Source: DATMXS01 sp035561355 (GTDB lineage: Bacteria; Acidobacteriota; Terriglobia; Bryobacterales; Bryobacteraceae). From it: a stretch of 6,428 bases of DNA. Location of the stretch: positions 1-6,428 of the forward strand of contig DATMXS010000325.1 in assembly GCA_035561355.1 (NCBI GenBank), read 5' to 3'. Of the stretch, positions 1-6,428 are shown piece after piece (positions within the stretch are counted from its first letter, which is position 1; every line of letters starts with the position of its first letter). A model generated the notes under the pieces. That model worked only from the letters and a program-made list of their open reading frames with translations, was not told the DNA's origin and did not search any database. Position numbers and translations under genes: made by a program.

Positions 1-1232
1 GCCTGCTCGCACTTCCACGTGATTTCCTCCACAGCGCGATGCGCCACCTGCGGGAGGAAATACCACAGATCGTCCTCGATCCGCTTCTGGTTCTGCGAAG
101 TGGGAGGTACGATTTTGGCCGTCTGCACCAGGCCATGTTCGTCGATGTCGTACCGATGATAGAGAAGGCCTCTCGGGGCCTCGGTAGCAGCCGCGCCGGC
201 GCCTGCACGAACCCGTATCTCGGCCTTCGGCGCAGCCGGCGGCTCGTAGGCGTCAATCAGCCGCAGCGCCTCCTGGCATGCGAAGACCAACTCGACCGCG
301 CGTACCACGATGCCGCGGAAGGGGTTGCGGCACGGCGCCCCCAGCCCGGCTTCCCTTGCCGCCTGCTGCGCTGATTCCGGGAGCCGCGAATAGTTGAGGT
401 TGAACCGCGCTAAGGGGCCCACCATGTACGATCCGCGCCCGCGCAGAATCGAATGCAGCGCGTTCGAGTGCCTCACGTGCTGTTCGACAAAATGGTCTTC
501 ATACTGCTCGACGCCGATGTCCAGGCCCTTGCTCGAGACGACGCGTCCTTCGTTGAGCGGATACTCGTCCGGGTGCGAGAGCGCGACGAACTCGTAGTCC
601 TGCTCAAACTCGGGAAACTCGAAACCTGCAACCAGCTTTACCGTTGCGAACGAAGTATCCAGGGCCCACTTCAGGTCCTCTACCAGCGCCTTCAGCTCGC
701 TCTTCAAGGGGGTCCGGTGGAACCCCCCCACGGCCGCCGACACCGGGTGAATCTCGCGGCCGCCCATCACGCATACGATGCGGTTGCCGATCTTCTTCAG
801 CCGTAATGCCTGGTCCACCAGCGCGCCGTGATCGCGGGCCATCTGAATGGCGTCCGGATAGCCCAGGAAGTCGGGTGCGTGGAGCATGAACACGTGTAGC
901 GCGTGGCTCTCGATCCACTCGCCGCAATAGAACAGGCGGCGGAGTTGCCGCACGGCGGGATCGATAGCAACGCAGAATGCCCGTTCGATGGCGTGCACGG
1001 CGCTCATCTGGTAAGCGATGGGGCAGATACCGCAGATCCGCGCCACAATGTCCGGAGTCTCTGAAATGTGACGGCCTCTCAGAAAGGCTTCGAACATGCG
1101 CGGTGGCTCGGGGATCTTCAGCTTGACGTCGGTGACCCGGTCGCCCTTGAGCTTGATGAAAAGCGCGCCCTCGCCTTCCACTCGCGCCAGGCAATCCACC
1201 TTGATGGTCCGGCTCTGGGTTGCAGTGCTCAT
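1..1232 (-). CDS. hydA: Group 3b [NiFe] hydrogenase large (alpha) subunit, 3' end cut by window
   Basis: This is the catalytic subunit that holds the Ni-Fe site for reversible H2 cleavage in a cytoplasmic NAD(P)-linked hydrogenase. 410 codons are visible. Near the N-terminus there is an RVEGEG motif (residues 17-22), then the proximal active-site motif RICGICP (65-71) with the two Ni-ligating cysteines C67 and C70. GGREIHP (157-163) and EAPRGLL (351-357) are further conserved large-subunit blocks. The visible part ends in KCEQ, which in this family lies just before the C-terminal DPCxxCxxH motif that supplies the other two Ni ligands. Only about 20 residues, including the part removed by a maturation protease, should therefore lie outside the window. 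The ATG overlaps the hydD stop in an ATGA, with GAGGAG 11 nt upstream (1249-1244). The RICGICPxAYQ form, and the neighbours, point to group 3b rather than 3c or 3d. Family assignment is firm; physiological direction (H2 production or uptake) cannot be read here. Confidence 0.96.
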   Translation of the reverse strand, partial: MSTATQSRTIKVDCLARVEGEGALFIKLKGDRVTDVKLKIPEPPRMFEAFLRGRHISETPDIVARICGICPIAYQMSAVHAIERAFCVAIDPAVRQLRRLFYCGEWIESHALHVFMLHAPDFLGYPDAIQMARDHGALVDQALRLKKIGNRIVCVMGGREIHPVSAAVGGFHRTPLKSELKALVEDLKWALDTSFATVKLVAGFEFPEFEQDYEFVALSHPDEYPLNEGRVVSSKGLDIGVEQYEDHFVEQHVRHSNALHSILRGRGSYMVGPLARFNLNYSRLPESAQQAAREAGLGAPCRNPFRGIVVRAVELVFACQEALRLIDAYEPPAAPKAEIRVRAGAGAAATEAPRGLLYHRYDIDEHGLVQTAKIVPPTSQNQKRIEDDLWYFLPQVAHRAVEEITWKCEQ

Positions 1233-2017
1233 GGTCGGTCGCACTCCTCGCTGGCTTTGCGGAACTGCCACGCCCAGGCATTGAAGCCGCGAAACGCCCG
1301 CATGATCTGCTGATCGCTCTGCCCCAGGATTCGGAACTGTGTTGTGAGCGATTGAGTGTTCGGGCTCTCCATCGGGCCGAAGCACCCATAACAACCCCGG
1401 CTGAACTTGGGGCACAGGGCGCCGCAGCCGGCTTGTGTAACGGGTCCCAGGCACGCAACGCCCTGGGCGACCGTGATACACACGTTGCCGCGCCGTTTGC
1501 ATTCCATACAGAGGCTGTACGTCGGCACGTTCGGCTTCCGGCCGGCCAGGGCCGCGCTGATCAGTTCCACCAACTGCAGCTTGTTGATCGGGCAGCCGCG
1601 CAGCTCAAAATCCACCGGCACGTGTTCTGCGATCGGGGTTGAGAGCTTGAGGGTGCTGACGTATTGCGGCGTCGCGTACACCATCCGGAGGAATTCATCC
1701 GCGTTCTGCCAGTTCCGCAGCGCCTGGATACCCCCGGCGGTGGCGCACGCTCCGATCGTGACCAGCTTGCGGCACTGCCGCCGCACCTCCTGAATGCGCT
1801 GGGCGTCGTGGTGTGTGGTGATCGACCCTTCCACGAGCCCGACGTCGTAAGGTCCCTTCAGCATGGTCCGGCTCGCCTCCGGGAAATACGCAATGTCCAC
1901 TGCGGCGGCAACCGCGAGCAGGTCATCCTCCGCATCCAGCAGGCTCAGTTGGCAGCCGTCGCACGAGGCGAACTTGAAGACGGCGACTTTCGGTCTGGAG
2001 TGGCCCTTAGAGTTCAT
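1229..2017 (-). CDS. hydD: Group 3b [NiFe] hydrogenase small (delta) subunit
   Basis: This 262-residue electron-transfer subunit pairs with the large subunit and should carry three Fe-S clusters. The proximal [4Fe-4S] ligands are visible as SCDGC (C19, C22), the Cys of TIGACATAGG (C91) and of RGCP (C142). The C-terminal part is cysteine-rich: CMEC (C170, C173), C180, C189, C198, C202, C209 and C212, enough for the medial and distal clusters. VEGSITT (62-68) is the usual family motif. There is no twin-arginine leader, so the enzyme is cytoplasmic, unlike group 1 uptake hydrogenases. The ATG overlaps the end of hydG by 11 nt and the stop overlaps the hydA start by 4 nt, so translation is probably coupled. 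Only a weak purine stretch (GGGGAAAT) precedes the start. Length and cysteine pattern are normal for the delta subunit of sulfhydrogenases. Confidence 0.95.
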   Translation of the reverse strand: MNSKGHSRPKVAVFKFASCDGCQLSLLDAEDDLLAVAAAVDIAYFPEASRTMLKGPYDVGLVEGSITTHHDAQRIQEVRRQCRKLVTIGACATAGGIQALRNWQNADEFLRMVYATPQYVSTLKLSTPIAEHVPVDFELRGCPINKLQLVELISAALAGRKPNVPTYSLCMECKRRGNVCITVAQGVACLGPVTQAGCGALCPKFSRGCYGCFGPMESPNTQSLTTQFRILGQSDQQIMRAFRGFNAWAWQFRKASEECDRP

Positions 2018-2876
2018 ATTTCCCCAGCAAGCTCCGCACCTGCGGATACCGGAACACCGGTCCGTCCCGGCAGATGAAATACGGACCGCACTGGCAGTGC
2101 CCGCATAAGCCGACTCCGCACTTCATGTTGCGTTCCATCGAAAGGAAAATATTGCTCGCGGGCACGCCGCGGTTCTCCTCCAACTCGCCGATAACGAAGC
2201 GCATCATGATTTCGGGTCCGCAGATCATGACGATGGTGCGATCGGGATGCATCCGGATCTGCCGGAACAGGGTCGAGACCACTCCTACCCGGCCGCGCCA
2301 GTTCATGCCGCCATAGTCCACGGTCGTCAGGATCTGGGCGTCGGGCGAACGGGACCACGCGGCCAGTTCCTTACGGAACAAAAGGTCGCGCGGGCTGCGA
2401 GCGCCGTAAAGGACAATGAGGCGCACGAAATCGTCGCGGTTACGCAGGACGTGGTAGATCACCGGCCGGAGCGGAGCCAGTCCGATCCCGCCTGCTACGA
2501 TCAACACGTCTTTGCCTTTGGCGGCCTCGACCGGCCACGCCGTGCCAAACGGCCCGCGCACTCCGAGCGAGTCGCCCGGCCGATGGCTTACCAGCGCCTG
2601 CGTCGCCGGGCCGACCGATCGCACTGTGTACACCAGCCGCCGCGGCCGCCCCGGGTCGCCACTGATCGAAATCGGCAGTTCACCCACGCCGAACGTGTAC
2701 AGCATGCTGAACTGGCCGGGAGCGAAACCGGGGGCGCCGGCGCCGCCCGCCGGCTCCACGCTGAGCGTAAAGGTGTCGGGCGTCTCTCGCGAAACGCTCT
2801 CCACACGGTACAGTTGCGGCCGCATCGGGTCAGTCGTGGACAGTCCGTTGCCGGTCCGTTCAAGCGTGAGCGCCAT
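2007..2876 (-). CDS. hydG: Hydrogenase FAD/NAD(P)-binding [2Fe-2S] (gamma) subunit
   Basis: This 289-residue flavoprotein exchanges electrons between NAD(P)(H) and the hydrogenase clusters. It has the ferredoxin-NADP reductase fold of the PyrK/HydG type. The FAD domain spans roughly residues 20-115, with PGQF (53-56), the flavin-contact segment GELPISIS (65-72) and GPFG (108-111). The nucleotide domain starts with VAGGIGLAPLRP (127-138) and continues through YGARSP and ICGPEIMM. A C-terminal [2Fe-2S] site follows, with C253, C258, C261 and C269 as likely ligands in a C-x4-C-x2-C-x7-C pattern; C263 is extra. Closely related modules occur in dihydroorotate dehydrogenase (PyrK) and NfnA-type proteins, but the position between hydB and hydD identifies this one as hydrogenase gamma. 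The first ATG overlaps the preceding gene by 17 nt and has no clear Shine-Dalgarno. The internal Met18 (2825) is a possible alternative start and also lacks one. Confidence 0.94.
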   Translation of the reverse strand: MALTLERTGNGLSTTDPMRPQLYRVESVSRETPDTFTLSVEPAGGAGAPGFAPGQFSMLYTFGVGELPISISGDPGRPRRLVYTVRSVGPATQALVSHRPGDSLGVRGPFGTAWPVEAAKGKDVLIVAGGIGLAPLRPVIYHVLRNRDDFVRLIVLYGARSPRDLLFRKELAAWSRSPDAQILTTVDYGGMNWRGRVGVVSTLFRQIRMHPDRTIVMICGPEIMMRFVIGELEENRGVPASNIFLSMERNMKCGVGLCGHCQCGPYFICRDGPVFRYPQVRSLLGKYEL

Positions 2877-3321
2877 AGACGTCCAGGAGCTGCAGGCGAG
2901 TGGTTTGCAGCCGCTCGTCTACGATGTGGGAGAACCGCTTCAGCAGCTCGTACCCGAGATCGTGATCTTTCTCGCACTTGCCCCGCAGGCACTTGCCATC
3001 GAGTGCGAAAGCCCGCACGGGTTCCACTACGCGTGCATCGAAGCGCCAATAGTACGGTGGAATCACCCACGACCAGCCCAGGATCTCGCCTTCCTCCAGC
3101 GTCTCGATCACCAACGGAGGCCGTTGCGGGGCGCGAATCTCCAGCGCCACCTTGCCCTGCCGGATCAGGTAAAAGCAGTCGGCTTCTTCGGCTTCGCGAA
3201 ATATGTATGCGCCCGCGTCGAAACGTACGTTGGATGCACACCCGGTGAGCAGTTTGATATATCCGGTATCCAACCCTTCGAAGAACGGGTGCTGAGCGAG
3301 AATGCGCTCAATCGTCTCCAT
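2860..3321 (-). CDS. Stand-alone cyclic-nucleotide-binding-fold protein within the hydrogenase operon
   Basis: This is a 153-residue protein consisting of one CRP/FNR-type effector domain. The N-terminus, ETIERILAQHPFFEGLD, is the usual lead-in helix. The beta-roll follows, with FDAGAYIFREAEEAD (34-48), FYLIRQGKVALE (50-61) and LEEGEILG (75-82). The last part (about 117-147) looks like the C-helix, and the protein stops there: no helix-turn-helix follows, so it should not bind DNA. The cassette that contacts cAMP in CRP is altered. Where CRP has FGEL and RSA, this protein reads LGWSW (81-85) and RFDA (93-96), so the ribose-binding Glu and the Ser-Ala after the phosphate-binding Arg are absent. 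Its ligand, if any, is unknown. The ATG has GGAGG 6 nt upstream (3332-3328), inside the end of hydB, and both ends overlap neighbouring genes. A role in sensing or in tuning the hydrogenase is inferred from position only. An in-frame upstream extension to 3474 exists but lies inside hydB. Confidence 0.88.
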   Translation of the reverse strand: METIERILAQHPFFEGLDTGYIKLLTGCASNVRFDAGAYIFREAEEADCFYLIRQGKVALEIRAPQRPPLVIETLEEGEILGWSWVIPPYYWRFDARVVEPVRAFALDGKCLRGKCEKDHDLGYELLKRFSHIVDERLQTTRLQLLDVYGAHA

Positions 3322-4474
3322 TTGGGGCCTCCATTGCGGCTGCCGGGGCAGGCGCTCCGCCCTCCCGGATCGCACACACCTCGGCCGTGATATCGATCCC
3401 GGCCGGGCACCAGGTAATGCACCGTCCACATCCGACGCAGCCGGAGGTGCCGAACTGATCGATCCAGGCGGCAAACTTGTGCGTCATCCACTGGCGGTAG
3501 CGGGATTTGGCTGACATCCGGACACTGCCGCCGTGGATGTAAGAGAAACTCTGTGTGAAACAGGAATCCCACTTCCGCCACCGCTCCGCTCGGGCGCCGG
3601 TCACCTCGCTTGTATCCTCTACGGCGGTGCAGAAGCAGGTGGGGCAAACCATCGTGCAGTTCGCGCAAGTGAGGCAGCGGCCGGCAACTTCGTCCCAACG
3701 GGGGTGTTCGAAGCTGTCATACAGCAAGTCGCGGATGCCTGCCGTATCGATCCGCCGCCGCTGGGACGCCGCGCGCGCCACCGCGGCGTCCGCTTCCCGG
3801 CGAAGCGCCTCAGTCGCCTCAGGGCAGTCCAACTCGCGCAGTATTTCCGCTCCCGCCGGAGTGCCCGCCTCAGCGATGAATACGTGGTGGTCGGGGCTCG
3901 CGAGTTCCGTCAGCAAAAGATCGAAACCCTGCTGCGCGCCCGGCCCCGTCCCGAGGGAAGCGCAAAAGCACGTAGGGGCCGAATGGGTGCAGTTCACGGC
4001 CGCCACGAAGGCGGACTGGCGCCGGCTCTGATAGACCGGATCCGCGAACCGGTCTTCACTCAAGACGCGGTCCAGCACCTTGATTGCCGCGATCTCACAG
4101 GGGCGGACTCCCAGGAAGGCATAGCGCGGAGCCGGTTCGCCGTTGTCTTCGAACCGGAGGTCCCGCCCGTCGCGCTCGATCTGGAAAAGCCGCATCTCGG
4201 GCGGATGCAGGAACCTCTTCCAACTCTGTGCGGCCACGCCGTAGCCGAACAGCAATCCATCGCCGTTCTTCCTGAGGCGGTAGTGCCCTGCTTCCTGTTC
4301 GGCGGTCCATCCGAGGGGGAGATCAGCGACTTTCTCGAGCGGCCCGTATACGATGGCGCCATCGGAAACGGTCGGCCCAAGCACTTCATAGCGGCAGCGC
4401 GCGAGCAGGCCGATGAGCCGCTCGAGCGCGTCGAGGTCCATCAGGGCGCGAGTCATCCCGGTATCCGGGGTCAT
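3308..4474 (-). CDS. hydB: Hydrogenase iron-sulfur (beta) subunit
   Basis: This 388-residue subunit relays electrons within the NAD(P)-linked hydrogenase. Two C-terminal ferredoxin-like motifs are plain. The first (267-282) has Cys at 267, 270, 273, 277, 280 and 282. The second, CVGCGRCITWCP, has Cys at 346, 349, 352 and 356. Upstream, VRPCEIAAIKVLD (C126) and the CTHSAPTCFC segment (C162, C169, C171) are also typical of sulfhydrogenase beta subunits. Related chains occur in anaerobic sulfite reductase subunit A, but the downstream NiFe genes settle the assignment. I chose the ATG at 4474 because AAGGAGG (4490-4484) lies 9 nt upstream. An in-frame ATG at 4501 would put that site inside the gene, and Met codons at 4456 and 4441 are poorer. 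As first gene of the operon it is the point where promoter and leader control would act. It ends in an Ala/Pro-rich tail that overlaps the next gene by 14 nt. Confidence 0.94.
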   Translation of the reverse strand: MTPDTGMTRALMDLDALERLIGLLARCRYEVLGPTVSDGAIVYGPLEKVADLPLGWTAEQEAGHYRLRKNGDGLLFGYGVAAQSWKRFLHPPEMRLFQIERDGRDLRFEDNGEPAPRYAFLGVRPCEIAAIKVLDRVLSEDRFADPVYQSRRQSAFVAAVNCTHSAPTCFCASLGTGPGAQQGFDLLLTELASPDHHVFIAEAGTPAGAEILRELDCPEATEALRREADAAVARAASQRRRIDTAGIRDLLYDSFEHPRWDEVAGRCLTCANCTMVCPTCFCTAVEDTSEVTGARAERWRKWDSCFTQSFSYIHGGSVRMSAKSRYRQWMTHKFAAWIDQFGTSGCVGCGRCITWCPAGIDITAEVCAIREGGAPAPAAAMEAPNGDD

Positions 4475-4483
4475 CCGCAGCGC

Positions 4484-4490
4484 CCTCCTT
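4484..4490 (-). promoter_or_regulatory. Shine-Dalgarno of hydB
   Basis: AAGGAGG on the minus strand, 9 nt before the ATG at 4474. It is the strongest ribosome binding site in the operon and decides the hydB start, because the longer reading frame from 4501 would contain it. Genes downstream rely on weaker sites or on overlap with the preceding gene. Confidence 0.8.
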
Positions 4491-4630
4491 GCGAGAATCA
4501 TAACTCAATACCGGATAGTCGGCGCCCGAAATTTAAGATGTTGCGCTCTGATTTCGACAGGCAACGAAGCCGATATCCAGCGTGCTCCCCGGTCGGCTGC
4601 CCTCCGTTCGGATTATCATTGGCTGACGTC
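4491..4630. promoter_or_regulatory. Divergent intergenic region with both promoters (approximate)
   Basis: This is the only non-coding stretch in the window and separates two divergent genes, so both promoters should lie here. It is visibly more AT-rich than its surroundings around 4497-4560. On the minus strand TATGAT (4502-4497) resembles a -10 box, but a matching -35 is lacking and the transcript would begin almost at the Shine-Dalgarno. On the plus strand TATCAT (4614-4619) is a comparable weak candidate upstream of the hydrolase, also without a good -35. I could not find a convincing sigma-54 -24/-12 pair. The promoters themselves are therefore not resolved. Confidence 0.45.
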
Positions 4631-4632
4631 AG
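4623..4632. repeat. 10-bp perfect palindrome CTGACGTCAG
   Basis: The sequence CTGACGTCAG equals its own reverse complement. It overlaps the first two bases of the Shine-Dalgarno of the plus-strand hydrolase and lies just after a possible -10 box. The location would suit an operator, but the palindrome is short and no second copy was seen, so function is speculative. Confidence 0.35.
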
Positions 4633-4637
4633 GAGGG
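4631..4637 (+). promoter_or_regulatory. Shine-Dalgarno of the secreted hydrolase
   Basis: AGGAGGG precedes the ATG at 4641 by a short gap (four bases from the AGGAGG core). Together with the signal peptide that begins at that ATG, it supports this start codon. Confidence 0.7.
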
Positions 4638-4640
4638 TTC

Positions 4641-6428
4641 ATGCGACTGAGTGTTCTCATTTTGTCTGCCGTGTTTGCCCCGGTGCTCGTTTCTGCCGCG
4701 GACACCGTGCAGGCTTGGACGGTCGATTCGCTCGTCAAGATCTTCCCGGATGATCCTGCAGGCACGAGCCGGCTCGGTAACGCCCCCGTTCTTGTCCCCC
4801 GAAACGGACACGCGAGCGTGCAGATCGCTCTGCGGGCGCCCGCCGCGGTCTCCGGCATCAACGTTGAGATCGCCCCCGCCGCAGGGGTCGAAGTGCAGGT
4901 GCGCCGCGCCGGGTACGTGCCCGTAGGCTCGAGCCCGCCATCCACACCCTTCGATGAACTCGCGCGGCCCGCGCCATCGGTCTTCCCGGACCCGCTGCTC
5001 GTGGACTTCCCATTCGACCTCCAGCCCAACCGCACGGAATCAATGTGGATCACGGTCCACGCGCCTGCCGCGGCATCGCCCGGCGAGCGTACCCTGACTG
5101 CGCGAATCACCTCCGGCGGCAAGCCGCTGGCGTCCGTGCCGTTCAGGGTTCGCGTGGCGAACACGGCGGTCCCGGCGCAGCGCACCCTCAACGTGACCAA
5201 CTGGTTCCAACTGGAGCAGACATATCTCACGCGCCACTTCAAGCAGGCCGCCGAGGAAGAGCGCTACTGGGAACTGCTCGGCAACATCGGCCGCGTCATG
5301 GCGGAACACGGCCAATCGGCCATGATCACGCCGGTGTTCTCGTTGGCGAAGCCGGTCGTTAAAGACGGTCGCATCGAGTTCGACTTCTCCCGCCTGGACC
5401 GTTGGGTGCAGGTCTTCGATAAAGCCGGCATCCGCACCATCGAGGGCGGGCACTTGCTCGGGCGCGCCTCCGAGTATTTCAGCCCGCTGGTCGTCCCCTC
5501 CTACGTCGTCGAGAACGGTCAGGCGGTCGAACGAAGTCTCGACCCCTCAGACCCCGCCGCCGGAAAGGCGCTCGCCGATTTCACGTCGGCACTATACGCC
5601 CACCTGAAAACTCGCGGTTGGACGACCCGGTACATCCAGCACGTCCACGACGAGCCGCACGACGATGAAAACCCTGTCTACGAGCGCTACGCGAAGCTCA
5701 TCAAGCAGAACATGCCCGGCATCCCGCTGCTCGATGCCGTCGGCCTCGATCAGGACATGTCGTTCTTCGTAGCCGACATCTGGGTGCCCGTGCTCGGCAG
5801 CTTTGACCACAGCTTCGACAAGATTAGCGACCACCTGGGCAGGGGCGGACAGGCATGGTTCTACACGTGCGTCTTCCCACAAGGCCGGTATCTCAACCGA
5901 TTCACCGACCTTCCCGCCATCAAGACTCGCCTGCTGCACTGGTTCAACTTCCGCCATGGGTTCACCGGTTTCCTGCACTGGGGCGGCAATTACTGGGGAC
6001 CGGAGCCGTTCGATAACGTCCAGGCCGTCATCAACGACAACAAGACTCTTCTTCCAGCCGGCGACAACGCCATCGTTTATCCCGACCCGCAGCGCAACAC
6101 CATTCTCAGTTCGATACGGCTCGAGCAGATGCGTGAGGGCATCGAAGAATACGAAATCCTGGCCGAGCTCGCAAAGAAGGATGGCGCCAAGGCCCGCGCA
6201 CTCGCGCAGCGGGCCATCCCGAACGTGAACGATTACGTTCGTGACGTCGCGGCTTTTCGCGCGATTCAGGCGGAGCTGCTCGGAGAACCGGTCCCGCCTG
6301 TGAACGCCGTTCAGCCGTCGAAGGCCGCTGTCGCGCCCTCAACGGCCGCTAAACCGCAAACGTGGTTCGTGGACGCGCTCACGAAGGTTTTCCCCGATGA
6401 CGCGGCAGGGGCGAATCGCCTCACACAG
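4641..6428 (+). CDS. Secreted DUF4091/GH123-type glycoside hydrolase, start of a second module, open at window end
   Basis: 596 codons are visible with no stop before the edge. Residues 1-19 form a signal peptide (one Arg, hydrophobic core, cleavage likely after VSA), so the protein is exported. Residues about 24-180 look like an all-beta domain. Residues about 184-545 match the DUF4091 catalytic region related to family GH123 beta-N-acetylgalactosaminidases. Its marks are NWF (187-189), an HDEP segment with D337-E338, which corresponds by inference to the Asp-Glu pair used in substrate-assisted catalysis, the aromatic FLHWGGNYWG (444-453) and the closing REGIEEYEIL (498-507). A Pro/Ala-rich linker (about 549-572) follows. 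The final 24 residues (573-596) repeat residues 24-47 with 14 identities. The full protein is thus probably a tandem two-module enzyme, or an enzyme with a second copy of the N-terminal domain. Substrate is unknown; an amino-sugar-containing polysaccharide is a guess from GH123. No functional link to the divergent hydrogenase operon is evident. Confidence 0.85.
   Translation, partial: MRLSVLILSAVFAPVLVSAADTVQAWTVDSLVKIFPDDPAGTSRLGNAPVLVPRNGHASVQIALRAPAAVSGINVEIAPAAGVEVQVRRAGYVPVGSSPPSTPFDELARPAPSVFPDPLLVDFPFDLQPNRTESMWITVHAPAAASPGERTLTARITSGGKPLASVPFRVRVANTAVPAQRTLNVTNWFQLEQTYLTRHFKQAAEEERYWELLGNIGRVMAEHGQSAMITPVFSLAKPVVKDGRIEFDFSRLDRWVQVFDKAGIRTIEGGHLLGRASEYFSPLVVPSYVVENGQAVERSLDPSDPAAGKALADFTSALYAHLKTRGWTTRYIQHVHDEPHDDENPVYERYAKLIKQNMPGIPLLDAVGLDQDMSFFVADIWVPVLGSFDHSFDKISDHLGRGGQAWFYTCVFPQGRYLNRFTDLPAIKTRLLHWFNFRHGFTGFLHWGGNYWGPEPFDNVQAVINDNKTLLPAGDNAIVYPDPQRNTILSSIRLEQMREGIEEYEILAELAKKDGAKARALAQRAIPNVNDYVRDVAAFRAIQAELLGEPVPPVNAVQPSKAAVAPSTAAKPQTWFVDALTKVFPDDAAGANRLTQ
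4710..4781 (+). repeat. Intragenic repeat, first copy (start of mature hydrolase)
   Basis: This encodes residues 24-47 (QAWTVDSLVKIFPDDPAGTS...). It matches the segment at 6357-6428, offset by 549 codons. The proteins share 14 of 24 residues, including W, VD, L, K, FPDD, AG and RL. The DNA is only about 61% identical (44 of 72 bases by eye), so the duplication is old. Confidence 0.8.
6357..6428 (+). repeat. Intragenic repeat, second copy (cut by window end)
   Basis: This encodes residues 573-596 (QTWFVDALTKVFPDDAAGAN...). It directly follows the Pro/Ala-rich linker and stays in the same reading frame as the first module. How far the second copy extends cannot be seen. Confidence 0.8.

Noticed and set aside
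604..1458. A 284-codon open frame on the minus strand
   Set aside because: It lies in another frame across hydA and hydD, is rich in Arg/Pro/Gly as GC-rich shadow frames are, and shows no family motif, whereas both overlapped genes have clear hydrogenase motifs.
2247..3248. A 333-codon open frame on the plus strand
   Set aside because: It is antisense to hydG and the CRP-like gene, has low-complexity Arg/Pro/Ala composition and no recognisable domain.
3322..3474. A longer start for the CRP-like protein at 3474
   Set aside because: The extra 51 residues lie inside hydB, have no similarity to the family, and the ATG at 3321 has its own GGAGG and begins with the usual lead-in helix.
4560..4600. 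A sigma-54 -24/-12 promoter for hydB (TGG...TTGC on the minus strand)
   Set aside because: The spacing between the two elements is several bases too long for sigma-54, so the match was dropped.
3533..4753. A 406-codon open frame on the plus strand
   Set aside because: It is antisense to hydB, which carries two ferredoxin motifs, and runs through the intergenic region into the hydrolase in the wrong frame; no motif or ribosome site supports it.
5592..5978. Minus-strand open frames opposite the hydrolase, including 5040-5453
   Set aside because: They are antisense to a well-supported secreted enzyme and have no motif or credible start; high GC explains the lack of stops.

Overview
The window is GC-rich bacterial DNA with two divergent transcription units. 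The minus strand (window start to about 4474) carries a compact operon for a cytoplasmic group 3b [NiFe] hydrogenase, the NADP(H)-linked 'sulfhydrogenase' type. The plus strand (4641 to the window end) carries a secreted DUF4091/GH123-type glycoside hydrolase whose frame is still open at the edge. GC content, the bacterial group 3b operon and the large secreted DUF4091 enzyme would fit a soil bacterium such as an Acidobacteriota (Solibacter/Bryobacter-like) or Verrucomicrobiota/Planctomycetota member. This placement is inference; no marker gene is present.

Minus strand, in transcription order: hydB, iron-sulfur beta subunit (4474-3308); a 153-residue stand-alone cyclic-nucleotide-binding-fold protein (3321-2860); hydG, FAD/NAD(P)/[2Fe-2S] gamma subunit (2876-2007); hydD, hydrogenase small (delta) subunit (2017-1229); hydA, hydrogenase large (alpha) subunit (from 1232, cut by the window start probably about 20 residues before its C-terminus). 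Every junction overlaps, by 14, 17, 11 and 4 nt, so this is one translationally coupled operon. Order and domains match the archaeal hydBGDA sulfhydrogenase operon, with one extra gene between beta and gamma. Electrons should run between the NiFe site in HydA, three clusters in HydD, clusters in HydB and the [2Fe-2S]/FAD of HydG, where NAD(P)H is oxidised or NAD(P)+ reduced. The extra protein lacks an HTH and has a changed phosphate-binding cassette, so it is more likely a sensor or accessory protein than a transcription factor.

The 4475-4640 gap separates the two units and must hold both promoters. It contains a strong Shine-Dalgarno for hydB, one for the hydrolase, and a 10-bp perfect palindrome overlapping the latter.

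Plus strand: the hydrolase has a signal peptide, a beta-sandwich-like N-terminal region, a DUF4091 catalytic region with an Asp-Glu pair, a Pro/Ala-rich linker, and then a second copy of its own mature N-terminus in the last 24 codons. The gene therefore probably encodes a tandem two-module protein of which only the first module is visible. No RNA gene, CRISPR array, insertion sequence or transfer signature was seen.
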